Translations under genes and position numbers: made by a program
Part shown: positions 54,204 to 64,000 of the stretch, one piece after another
How positions within the stretch are numbered: the stretch's first letter is position 1
Layout: every line of letters starts with the position of its first letter
The notes under the pieces: model-generated
Seen by the model: the letters and a program-made list of their open reading frames with translations, nothing else
What the model was told of the DNA's origin: nothing
Database searches by the model: none
Assembly: GCA_021432635.1 (NCBI GenBank)
Contig: MU270074.1
Span: forward strand, 362,772-426,771
Length of the DNA: 64,000 bases
Reading direction: 5' to 3'
Source: Thozetella sp. PMI_491
Lineage: Eukaryota > Ascomycota > Sordariomycetes > Chaetosphaeriales > Chaetosphaeriaceae

Positions 54204-56146
54204 ATGTCTGAATTTCTGGGGTTCGTGGCCACACCCCTCCTCGCCTGCTTGGCCCTTCAATTGCTGACCGTCCATCGCCTCTAGAGCTCGGATCTCCCTC
54301 ATCTCCCGCAGCGACATTCGTTACGTCGGAATTCTCCATGAGATCAACTCAGACGACTCGACAGTCTCGCTCGAGAATGTCAAATCCTTCGGAACCGAGG
54401 GCCGCAAAGGCAAGCCTGAGGAGGAGGTAGCTCCGTCCGACCAGATCTACGAATACATTATCTTCCGCGGCACCGATGTGAAGGACCTCCGAATTGAGGA
54501 AGGGCCCGGCGCTGTTAAGGAGAACAAGCCTCCCGCCGTGCCCAGCGATCCTGCCATCGTCAATGTAAGTACCGCCCGTCGCAACCCAAAGTGCACGCCC
54601 CCCGCCCGAGGCAGCTCCATGATGAATTATTTCGGATGTAAAACATATTTTCTGTCTGAATTGCGCAAAAAACCATGTTGAGATCTCCGTTGCCTTCCTT
54701 CTGATATGGCTGCTCTCGATGCCCTCGTCCTAGCTCTTGCAAATCGACCCATTGCCCCTAGCGGCGCAGGTACTGACAGCTTTCCAGGCCCGACCTCGCC
54801 AAGCAAACGCACCCAGCGGGCCTCCTCCGAACCAGCAGGGTCCCCCAGGTGGCCCTGGCTTTCAATATTTCCCACCCCCTCCCATGGGGGGCTGGGGCCG
54901 AGGCCATCCTGGGCCGAATGGCTTCAATAACATGCCATATCCTCCGCCCGGCCCCCAGTGGTTTCCCCCTGGGCAGGAATTCCCGCCAATGGGCCCCGGC
55001 GGCCCTGGTCCTTGGAACAACAACTACCCCTTCCCTCCCGGCCCGGGTGGACCTCCCGGCGCCCCTGGCCAAGCTGGCCGCCCGGGCCTGAACAACCAAC
55101 CCCCGCAGTCTAAGCCGACGCCCATTGGCGCTGGCCCCGACAAGAAGCCTGCCACCCCTGCCCAGGCCTCTGAACTTCCTTCTGAACCGAAGTCTCTAGG
55201 GCAACCCCCGATCCAGGCCGGTACAGCCTCCGGCCCGCCCCCGCCTGTCGAGTCGAAGCCGACGGTGGAAGAAGTAAAGGCTACTGCTGCATCCCTGAAC
55301 CATTTAGCTAAGGGTGCCAACAAGCAGGATGGCAGTAAACCGGTTCCGACCGGCCCCAAGGGCAACCGTCCCACCCAGATCCTCCCGGCCGTCCCGCTCC
55401 CGGCCGCTCTGACCTCCAAGGCTCAGCCGGCCCAAGCCGCCGTGCCCAAGGCTAGCGATAATTCTGCGGCCGCATTGCGGGATGCGACCCAGGCGGCACG
55501 AGAAGCCGTCGCGGTGGCTATGGCGCAGCTTGGTGCTGGCGCTCCTAGCCAGCCAATCAACGGTAGCGGCACAGCCATGGACAACCTGACAAAGCAGGTG
55601 AACGAGATGAGGGTGAATGCTGCCCGAGCGGGCCACAGCAGCCGAGGTGGCCGTGGCCGTGGTCCCCGCGGCGGCAAGGTCGACGTTCCGGATGCCGACT
55701 TTGACTTCGCCTCTTCGAACGCCAAATTCAACAAGCAGGACGTCGGCAAGGAGGCAGTTGCTGGCGGGTCGCCCCTCACCGAAACCCCGAATGGTATTCC
55801 CTCTGCACCCGAGGAGGATATCCCTGCCGACCCTGCCGGCGCCGTGCAACCTGCATATAACAAGTCGAGATCCTTCTTCGACAACATCTCTAGCGAGGCC
55901 AAAGAACGCCTCGAGAACAACGGGCAGAAACCCGGTGGCCGCGAGTGGCGCGGCGAAGAGCAGCGCAAGAACATGGAGACCTTTGGCCAGGGCAGCGTTG
56001 ACGGCGGCTTCCGTGGTTTCCGTGGCCGGGGCCGGGGCCGAGGTGGTCGAGGACGTGGCTTCGGCCGGGGCGGTCGTGGCGGCGGCGGCGGCGGCGGCGG
56101 CGGCAGTGGCTTCCGCAACCGGGATGCTCAGGCCGTAGTCCAGTAG
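54204..56146 (+). CDS. SCD6: Scd6/LSM14-family mRNP protein (LSm, FDF, RGG)
   Basis: Translation repressor and P-body/stress-granule component that binds the Dhh1/DDX6 helicase and eIF4G. Three exons (54204-54220, 54285-54564, 54788-56146) give 551 residues. The 17-nt first exon encodes MSEFLG, joined in phase 2 to ARISLISRSDIRYVGILHEI, the divergent LSm domain (about 1-85, including SLENVKSFGTEGR). A Pro/Gly/Asn-rich low-complexity segment follows (about 100-230). The FDF motif is at about 397 (VPDADFDFASSNAKFNK), the FFD box at about 457 (KSRSFFDNISSEAKERL), the TFG box at about 496 (METFGQGSVDGGFRG) and an RGG tail with a run of Gly (GGC repeats, 56083-56103). The 223-nt second intron is unusually long here. 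It ends at tttccag/GCC, and other AGs create stops. It converges on the DENN gene. Confidence 0.94.
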
Positions 56147-57781
56147 TGACGGATCCCATCCAGCACGTCTCCGAGCGCTCCTCTTGATCTCTCTCTACCT
56201 CAAGCGTCGGAGAGTCAACTCCGTGTTGTATCATTACTTTACTGCCCAGGGATCGCTGCTCGGCTCTGCTATTCCTCTTTTCTTTTTCTTTTCCAGGAGA
56301 CCAACAAAACGGAAGGTGGTTCGTCAAATCAGGGGGGTCGGTCTACACAGGGCCCCAACCGGTAGTCGTTTATTGCTTTGCTTGGAATCGGGCAGGTTAG
56401 GCGCCTAAAGGAAGTTGAGGCGATGAATCATGAAAACGAAGAAAACGAAGTGTAGGGTTTTCTTTGCAATCATGGCAGGCCATTCAATACCAGGGGAAGC
56501 TAGGAGGAAGGGCAGCCGAGAGATGGTCCATCTCTCGTAAAAGCTAATCATAACAAACGAGGGCTTGGAACTCACTCCGCGGTCGCTCGACCGGCGGGGT
56601 GCCAGCCAGGTCGGGGGTCCATTCGATGGCGAAAATGCCACTTTTTCTCACGCATTGGGCAATACCACGATTGGTGCCGACAGGCGGTGGCTGTCACCAT
56701 CGTGGAACCCAGACAGAGCAAAGAGCCATAGAACACATCAATGCAAGCCTTGGATGTCCCCATTTGGATGCCGCTGATCTCACCCTAGAGGAAGTGACTT
56801 GTTCAGCAGTGTCTTGTATTTCGCCAGATCTGGAAATTAGCTCGGCCCCGAGGAGATGAGACCATTACCTTGTTGTGAGATAGGTCGGATCAATTCCCGA
56901 AACTCTGATTCATCGACTCACCAGACGTGGTTCCTGCAGGCTCTTATAAAAAGAACGACACTGGCCAAGAAGGTCAACGATTGCAAGTGTGGCTATCGAA
57001 GTCAAGGGGCTGAAGCGTGCCAGGCAAAATGCGTCATCTCAGAGCACAAGGACTATTGAATAGCTCGGCTCGAACCACTCATTGAACTTCGAAGTCCCTG
57101 CCAAAGCATGGACAGGTTTGTTTGCGTACTACCTAACATTTGCGTCTCAAGTGAACGTCTCGAATCGAACCTGTAATGGAGCAAGATAGGAAACGTTGCC
57201 GACTTCGCCCCGTCCGATGGCTCGGTGGAGGGCCTCCCATGGAGTCAAACAGATACACTCCGATAGATACACACAAGAGATCAAACAAGCGTACACAGGC
57301 GTCGAGAAGGAGTCCGTGTTCTGTCAGGACTGATGGACGATTCCCAACCACGGTTTCTGTCAACCCCATTCTCCTCCCCAGTCCAGCCCTTCCGCCCTCT
57401 TTCCCGCTTCCACCCCCGGTCCCGGCTCTTTTGGTTACACCCCCTTTAGTCATATGAAATGAGGTGTGTAGTAGAAGGTGTTGTAGGGAAAGAAATGCGA
57501 ATTAAACCGCCAATCGAGAAAGATGTCTGAAGGGCGTACTACTGAGATAGTAATGATAGCAAAAAAAATAAAGAGAAACGGCAGTTGAGCCGCAGCGGCA
57601 TACGCGAAACGCCCATGGTAACAAATATTTTCCCCAACCAGTTTGTCGGCATCGGCCGTCAAAAGAAGAATGCATCGGAGGCCCCCGAAAAGCTAGGAAA
57701 GTGGTATAGACATTGTTGGAACAGACAAACGACGATTCCTCCACCCACGCGATTTACTTTAATACCGCAGGCATACTGGGC
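56147..57781. other. Convergent intergenic region, 1.6 kb (SCD6 / DENN gene)
   Basis: 3' UTRs of two converging genes and A/T-richer sequence. No frame with protein character; a TTCGA word near 57065 (minus strand) has no tRNA stems. Confidence 0.5.
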
Positions 57782-60745
57782 TTAGCGTGTGCCGCCCAAG
57801 GCGCTGATGCGCGCACCAGAAGGCCTGTGGATCAGGCTCGCAGCGTGCTTGCCCACGACGGAGGTGTCCTGGGGGATGGGGTTGGACTCGCCGTCGGTGC
57901 GATCGCCCTCGAGATCGTCCTCGTCGTCTTCGACGATCTTGGTCGGGATGTCGTGCCCGATGACGTACTGCTGCGAGCTACGCTCGGGGGTAGTCGTCGT
58001 GCTGGCGATCGACATGCTGGTGCTAGACCGGTTGGGGATGAGATCCGGCGTGGGCGGGATGCTCGAGATGCGGCCACTGGGGTGGAGCATGCTCTCGTCA
58101 CCCGTCTCTGAGGTGACAGCCGAGTGGCCGTCGTCGCTGGGAACAGCTGACAGGTTGCTGCCACGACGGCTCACCATGCTGTTCCGGCCACGCTCCTCGT
58201 ACTCAGCGTCTTGGGCAAGCTGTAGGCCCTCGACAGCAGCGTGGCACTGCTCCGCGATGTTGCGGATGATGTGAGCGATGGCGTCCGTCTTATCCTTGAG
58301 ATGGCGGTCCGCCACGTCCTTGAAGCTCGAGGACGAGAGGCGCTTAGTGGCAGCCTGGAGGTTCTTCATGAACCGGCTCTCGGCTTCTGTATATAAAGTT
58401 AGTTCTGGTACACATGCATATTGCATATAGCGCTCACCCTCGGGGGTCGATCCGTCATCCTCACCGGCAGCCTGTAGGCCGGAGGCAATCTCGGCGACGA
58501 GCTCGTCGGGAGTGGTCAGCGACTTGACCAAGTGCTCCATGTGGTGGCTCTGGCCACTGATCAAGCTGCGCAAGTGCAGCACAACGCGCCTGGCCTCATC
58601 ACGCTGCCTGGTAATGGTGTGGTTGGTGTGCTCCAGGGCGCTGAGCTCCTTCTTGTTCCTCTTGCGCTCGCGCTCGAGCTCCTCGGCAATCTCTTGCTGG
58701 AGCACTAGGGCCTCGAGGGCGTCGTCGCGCTGCTTCTCGGTGCCACCAAGGCGAACCGACATCCGGGCGGAATCATCCTTCTGCTGGTCAATGAGAGTGC
58801 CCAAGCGGCGGTTCTCACGCTTGTGGCCCTCAATCTTGACCTTGAGGTCCTGAGTCTCCTTGGTGAGCTGCTCGGCAAACGCCTGGAACTTGAGGAACTG
58901 TGGAACGCATTAATACTGCCGATCATATGGGTCCTATTTTGGGAAACACTCACCTGCTGCTTCCAGCTCTCCAGCTCCTCAACCAAGTAGTTGTTGCGCT
59001 TGGTAACCTTGGCGAGCTCGGTGTCCATCCGACCCTTGAGGTTGATGAAGTCTTGCCAGGCCTCCAGGGCATCACGCGAGTACTGATTCCTTTCACGGAC
59101 GATCTCGTTGAGGTGCCTCATGGATACCTTGGTCATCAGGGGCTTCTTGACTGAGCCACCGAAGACGGCCTTAATACCCGAGTTCCGACCCTGGTGATCA
59201 TGAAACAAGGATCAGCAATCCGCCACGAGCCGCTCGTTCAAACGCCGGGGGCCGGGGCATAACTTACAATCTTTTCACAGACATGGTCCATAACCGTCAT
59301 CACGGAATCCTGGTTCCACCACTCGGGGTCCTGGATCGACTCGACCTCGCCACGCATGACAATGATCTGGCCAGCCGGAACCAGCTTGCCGCCGCCATAG
59401 GCGGATCGCAAGTGTTGGGGCACGCCCGAAGGCGTCACGTCCCCATTCAGGGACTGGGTGAGACGAGTCACGAACTTGTTGCGCTGGCTGGGGCTGAGCG
59501 CGGTGGGTGGGCTCGAGGTGAGGACGAAGTTGCGGTCGAGATCGATGACCAGAGCATCAGTGGGGGCAGTGAACAGGGATCGGCACTCAGCAGTGATACC
59601 CAGGATGTACGGGCCGGGCTCCTCGACGAGCTCCTTGGCGTGCCGGGCGTGAACGACGGGCACGTACAGACCGCTCCACTCGTAGACGCGCACGCAGTAG
59701 CGGACCGTCTCGGCGGCCATGGTGAGCATGGCCGGGTAGTGGCTCACGAAAATGATGCGGCGGGTAGGCGAGATCGCCGCCTCGACCACGCCGACAATGT
59801 TGGGAATCGAGAGGCAGCAGAACAGAGGCCACATGGCGAAGTTCTGGAAGCCGGTGGGCGAGGATGGGAACTGGTAGCACAGGGCGTAGTCCTTCATATC
59901 GATGCGGACAAGGTCGTTCAGCCGCGGGGCCGGGAAGCTCAGGATGCGGGACACCTCCTCGGCGTGGAACAGGTTGGTGGCCTTGTTCCAGTGAATCCAC
60001 ATACCCCGCAGGTAGTCACCGAGCAGGTTGTACAGCGGGTATCGCGAAAGGAAGGACAAGCAGTAGGGAATCCAGTACGTCTCGTCCGGGTTGTCATAGA
60101 AGTCCGGCTCCGTGCGCTTCCTTAGTTCCCGGATCGTCTCGGCCCTCTTCTCGTCGGCGCGCGACCAGACGCGCAGGCAGATGCCGTAGAGGGTGTGTGA
60201 AGAATCCTGCTGGAGTACGAAGGCGTGGTGCACGCAGTGCGGCTGGCTCCGGCCAGTGCAAATCTCAACATCGTGGGGGAAGCACGCCTATCACGAGGGG
60301 TGTTAGCAACTTCTCTCCTGTCTCTCGACAAGTGCAGTAGCCCCAATGGGAACCAAGATAAACATACCCGCATCGCGGCGTGCAGCGCCCGGGCGATTTC
60401 ATTGTCCTGCTCCAGCCTGGGGCTGCTGCCCAGAATCTCGGGGAGCCAGAATTGACCGACGGCGCCCTTCATGTGGCCGATCTTGCCCTGGCTGGGGGCA
60501 GGGGCCTTGACCCACTGGGACGGCTCCCGGCCGACACCGCAGACCATGTAGGCATGGGTGAGGGTCTTGGGTGTCCTCTGCTGCGGCTTGACATTGAGGG
60601 TGGAAGGAATGGGCTGGGTGATGCGCGAGTGCAGCGACGAGGTCCGGCTAGGGATGATCAGGTTGCTGTCGGCCTCGCGGGTGGCCGGGCGATCGCTCGT
60701 CCGAGGCCGCTGGAAAGAAGAATGGGCGTTCAGGGAAGGCGCCAT
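57782..60745 (-). CDS. DENN-domain protein with C-terminal coiled coil
   Basis: Probable Rab guanine-nucleotide exchange factor or regulator. Five exons (60368-60745, 59268-60287, 58954-59190, 58438-58897, 57782-58386) give 899 residues with phases 0, 0, 0 and 1. After a disordered start, an upstream DENN region (about 60-190; THAYMVCGVGREPSQW, ACFPHDVEICTGR, HHAFVLQQDSSHTLYGICL) precedes the core DENN (about 235-375). Core blocks are LFCCLSIPNIVGVVEAAISP, RRIIFVSHYPAMLTMAAE, YEWSGLYVPVVHAR and EEPGPYILGI. A downstream DENN-like part follows (DALVIDLDRNFVL). Exons 3-4 form a long coiled coil (LNEIVRERNQYSRDALEAWQ, FLKFQAFAEQLTKETQDLK, ELERERKRNKKELSALEHTN). The tail is Ser/Thr-rich and acidic. 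This DENN-plus-coiled-coil layout is known in filamentous fungi; the Rab partner is unknown. It has no membrane segment. Confidence 0.88.
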
Positions 60746-63715
60746 CTTCGCTGTGGGTGCCTCCTGGGTAGGCTGGGGAGGAGGATCCGGGGGGGCGGGT
60801 CGGCTGGTGAAGATATCAAAGAGGTCGGAGCAAGGGCGCCCTCGAGCTCGAAAATGCTCTTGTTGCTACCGCTGCTGGAGGGTGCACACTCGAGTCGTGT
60901 CTGCGTCGTGTCTGGGATCGAAAAGGCCACCCGCGTCCGCGACGGCGAGAGACAAGCAAAAGAACGATACGAAGAAGGGAGAGACAAACAGACAGCCGCC
61001 AATGCCGGTGCTGGTGTCTGGGGTCTCGCGAGAAGGTAAAGTTCGACGGACGGGTCGTAGGGGGAGGAAGGGGGGACCACACAAATAACGGCTGAATAAG
61101 AGGTGTAGGTCCTGGGGGTGGTTCAAGCTCCCGACGTCGATCCTGAAGCTGGAATGCTGGACTGTTGAAAACCGAAATTTCAACAACACAGACTCAATTC
61201 TCCTCCAGGCGCCTGGTGGGGGTGTTCCGGCGAAGAAACAAGGCGAGGAAACGACGAGGAGAGAAAGAGAGAAAGCAAAATGGCTCAGGAGGTCAGTGGA
61301 AGGGGCCCGAGACAAAAGGGAAAGCCGGACTGGGGAGAGCTGGGAGCAAGAGGACCGTGACCCAGGCGTTGGGAACAGGGGGGTGTGTGGGAGCGGCGAC
61401 CTGCGTTGATTGGGGAAGGGGGGAGGGGCCACTGGGGGGGGAGGAGAAAGGGGGGGCAAGACCTGCAGCTCTTTGCTGCAGCCGACCGAGTTGTGCACGC
61501 TGCAAGTGCCTGCACAGCGCTGCTCGCCGAGGAAAGTCAGCCCTCCATACAAAGTGGAGGTGCATGCAGCTAGGGGCACCCGGCTAGGGGCTCTAGCGGG
61601 AGACGAAAAAAGGCGATGAGATAACCTCTCATTTTAAGGGGAGGGGTGTAGAGTGTACAGCACGCCCGGCGATCAGCGCTGCTTCGAGCTGCCAACGTGC
61701 GGACCCAACTGGGAGGATCGAAAACGGCCAGGCGAGACATTTTGGAATCGGGCGCTGGAATGCCCGTGGCCATCGCGCGCAACAAAAGCAAGCACTGGTC
61801 CCCTCCCCAGAGAGGCTCACAACTGAGAAAGAAAAAAGAAAGGACCACCGCGGTCAGCCGTTGGTGATGTCGGGCATGAATCCATCTCTCTTGGCCTCTG
61901 GGGGAGGGTTGGCCCAGGTATGCAGAGTCAGTCGGCCGCAGGAGAGCCAAGTACCGGTACCTGTCCGGGCAAGCAGCCGGCAGCGCTCTTGGTTCTGCTG
62001 CAATCCCCCCCTGGCTTGCACACCCGGAGCACCATCGCCTACCCGGTCTTAGCGGCAGAACCCCTGTCTACTTCATCTTGTCTAGGCTCCACTCGTCCCT
62101 CTTACCCCTGTCGCCCCTGCCGGAGCCAATCGCGGTCCGCGACGGAGCTACCTCCCGCCTGGGGTCTCGCTTTCTTGCCAGCTCCAAGGCCAGAGAGAAG
62201 GGGCCTCAGGGGAGGGCCAAGTAGAAAATAAAATAAAATCTTGAAACGCGATTTCTAGGCCTTCGTGGAACCCTCGCAGAAGGCCGCCCAGTGTGCTTTA
62301 GAAGGGACGACAGGCCCAAGCGCTGCCTAGCGCGAGCCGAAGGACCAATTCGCCCTTGGGATGGACAGAGTCGAGCCCAGTCGTGCCCAGTCGTGCCAGA
62401 GCAATGCCAGCCAACCGTCGCAAGTGCCGGCGTATGGTCAGCACAACCGATCGATGTGCGGGCTGGCGCCAGCTACATAGCACCGGCCACATAATTAGGG
62501 ATATGCACACTGCATTTGGGAGCAGCGGACGGGGGGAGACGAGGCCCAGGCGGAGCCCGGGCTAGCAGTCAAGCGAGCTTTGCTTATCAAGCCACGACAT
62601 GCTCAACATCGGCGCCCAGGGCTTTTGGGGTTACTTCGTAAAGCCACGGAACTGGGAACGAGGCTTCTGGCGTGTGGTAGTGCTGCGTGGGCTCCGCTCC
62701 GCAAAACCAACCGATGAAGGAGTTTTCCCAGGTTCGGCCCAAGGAACTCCTGCGTATGTAGCGAATCGCCTCGCGAGACCTAGTAGTATTGGGTCGCCGG
62801 CCCCGAGCTGGGCCTCCGCTATCTCCTTTGTCTTGATTGATGCTCCGCCCTGCCACTGGCCGCGGCGCCGGGGAGGACTCGCAGTCCCCGCTTGCGCCGG
62901 TACTGCGGACGCCGGCACTCAAGAGCGCGATGGTTCTCCCCACGACGCAGTGCGAGCGACAGGTGCGACACAACCTTCCAGACCCACGGCGGACGGGGCT
63001 CGATCTTCACGCCTGGACAAGGCTTCCACGTCAAAGAACTGGGTCAACGAGGTGGGATAGCACATTAGAAATTTTGCAGGTGCCCCTCTGCGACCTTGGC
63101 CTAGGGACAACCCTGTTGTGGCGGCATATCCACCTCGAACACAGTTTCAAGATGGGCACTTCTCTCGCGCGCCTCGCGTGCCTCGCAAGCACAGCATCGG
63201 ATGGTGTAGTATGGTCTTATATCATATGGTAGGCGCCGCCAGAAGCGAAGGGGTTGAAAAAGAAAGAATAGAAACTTGAGTGGCCTGGATGAATCTCGTA
63301 CTACAGCCATTGTGGACACTGCGTTAAAGACATTGAAACAACCTTTTGCGTTGTACAACGGGGGGCTTCGTATAGTGCTGACTCGGCCATGCTTAACAAA
63401 GGTATCGGATGAGTACAGTACAAATCCGTGTCCAGGGCGCAGTGTTTGCACCGTCTGCCAACTTACTGTACAGCCGGGGGGGTGGGGGGGTCAGTGGCGG
63501 CTTTCTCGCCTCGTGGAGACCCAAGCCAGGCACTTTTTTTTAGCTTTGTTTGCGAAAGACCCGCCGATCAATCGTTGGCTTGATCGCGTTTGCTCGAGGG
63601 GCGGGAAGGCGGAGACAGACACTGGCGCGGGGCTATCGAAGCTGTCTATCGGAGACGTAAAGTTGATCCTGTGCGGCAGCGTAAAAGCGCGGAATCACCC
63701 TTTGCCAGGGTTGTG
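60746..63715. other. 3-kb non-coding region upstream of the DENN gene
   Basis: Contains the DENN gene promoter. The plus strand is purine-rich (60,940-61,420), with a G-rich tract at 61410-61460 that is C-rich on the gene's own strand. Only overlapping, low-quality frames are present on both strands. A poly-G stretch lies at 63474-63490. I see no gene. Confidence 0.5.
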
Positions 63716-63850
63716 ATTTTAGTTAGTTAGTCTAGTCTAGGCCCTGACTAAGACTAACTAAGACTAATTAAGACTAAGACTAAAACTAGCTTAGTTAGTC
63801 TAAGCTCTGACTAAGACTAACTAAGACTAACTAAGACTAACTAAGGGACT
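63716..63850. repeat. CTAA/TTAG-rich inverted and direct repeats
   Basis: Two related units built from AGACTAACTA words. Perfect inverted arms CTTAGTTAGTCT (63790-63801) and AGACTAACTAAG (63814-63825) are separated by 12 bp. A similar pair has arms TTAGTTAGTCT (63723-63733) and AGACTAACTAA (63751-63761). The two pairs are direct repeats of each other. Such sequence could be a decayed transposon border or a simple repeat grown by slippage. Confidence 0.85.
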
Positions 63851-63908
63851 AACTAAGGATTATATAATCATATAGTAAATATATAATAAATAAAGTAGTT
63901 AATAGACT

Positions 63909-64000
63909 AATAAACTAATAAACTAATAAACTAATAAACTAATAAACTAATAAACTAATAAACTAATAAACTAATAAACTAATAAACTAATAAACTAATA
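63909..64000. repeat. 8-bp tandem array (TAAACTAA)n, open at window edge
   Basis: About eleven near-perfect 8-bp units with no G on the plus strand, running to the last base of the window, so its full length is unknown. It differs from TTAGGG telomere repeats. Confidence 0.95.

Noticed and set aside
57055-57085. tRNA-like TTCGA word on the minus strand
   Set aside because: Stems do not pair and no cloverleaf can be drawn.
59283-60125. 280-codon plus-strand ORF opposite the DENN gene
   Set aside because: Antisense shadow of exon 2 of the DENN gene; composition typical of a mirror frame.
63716-64000. CRISPR array or telomere at the right edge
   Set aside because: No spacer structure and no TTAGGG units; it is an inverted-repeat block plus a simple 8-bp array in a eukaryotic genome.
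1-64000. Transposon, secondary-metabolite cluster or viral insert
   Set aside because: No transposase, reverse transcriptase, integrase, PKS/NRPS or viral replication motifs seen in any frame.

Overview
The window is nuclear DNA from a filamentous ascomycete, most likely a Sordariomycete close to Sordariales/Chaetomiaceae. This rests on compact protein genes with short GT-AG introns (about 54-110 nt, one of 223 nt), GTAAGT/GTATGT-type donors, CTAAC/CTGAC branch sites, GC-rich coding sequence, and products that read as clear ascomycete orthologues. There are no bacterial signals (no Shine-Dalgarno sites, operons or CRISPR) and I found no convincing tRNA, rRNA or snRNA gene. The species call is inference from style and protein similarity, not from a marker.

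Layout. 0-7.9 kb: V-ATPase subunit d (+), mitochondrial ribosomal protein uS15m (-) head-to-head with cytosolic ribosomal protein uS2/RPS0 (+), then an F-box-like gene (-) whose frame is interrupted, then about 2 kb with a (CAA)16 microsatellite. 7.9-13.5 kb: a large two-exon Lte1-type RasGEF (-). 13.5-21.8 kb: an 8.2 kb gene-poor stretch with short palindromes and a repeated 9-mer. 21.8-32.1 kb: SEC18/NSF (-), a LENG1-like CIR_N spliceosomal-type protein (+), two uncharacterised genes, and KXD1 of the BLOC-1 family (-). 32.1-37.6 kb: a second gene-poor stretch. 37.6-45.4 kb: CTP-dependent diacylglycerol kinase DGK1 (-), ribosomal protein eL42 (-) head-to-head with the 60S-biogenesis helicase SPB4 (+), and a stomatin-like SPFH protein (-). 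45.4-49.7 kb: a third gene-poor stretch. 49.7-60.7 kb: GH47 alpha-1,2-mannosidase (-), SCD6/LSM14 (+), and a DENN-plus-coiled-coil protein (-). 60.7-64 kb: non-coding, ending in CTAA-rich inverted repeats and an 8-bp tandem array that runs off the window.

The genes are housekeeping in character and unrelated as a pathway: endomembrane pH, fusion and Rab control (VMA6, SEC18, KXD1, DENN protein, GH47), translation and ribosome assembly (uS15m, RPS0, eL42, SPB4, SCD6), Ras/mitotic signalling (LTE1), and lipid or membrane organisation (DGK1, stomatin). No secondary-metabolite cluster, transposase, reverse transcriptase, plasmid or phage-like system is visible. The items most worth checking are two 16-bp palindromes sharing the core TTATCGATAA (one inside the eL42/SPB4 shared promoter), two head-to-head ribosomal gene pairs, the local cluster of TACTCCGTA with a 10-bp inverted repeat, two apparently frame-broken genes, and the repeat block at the right edge. 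I did not find strong evidence for a wholly new biological system.
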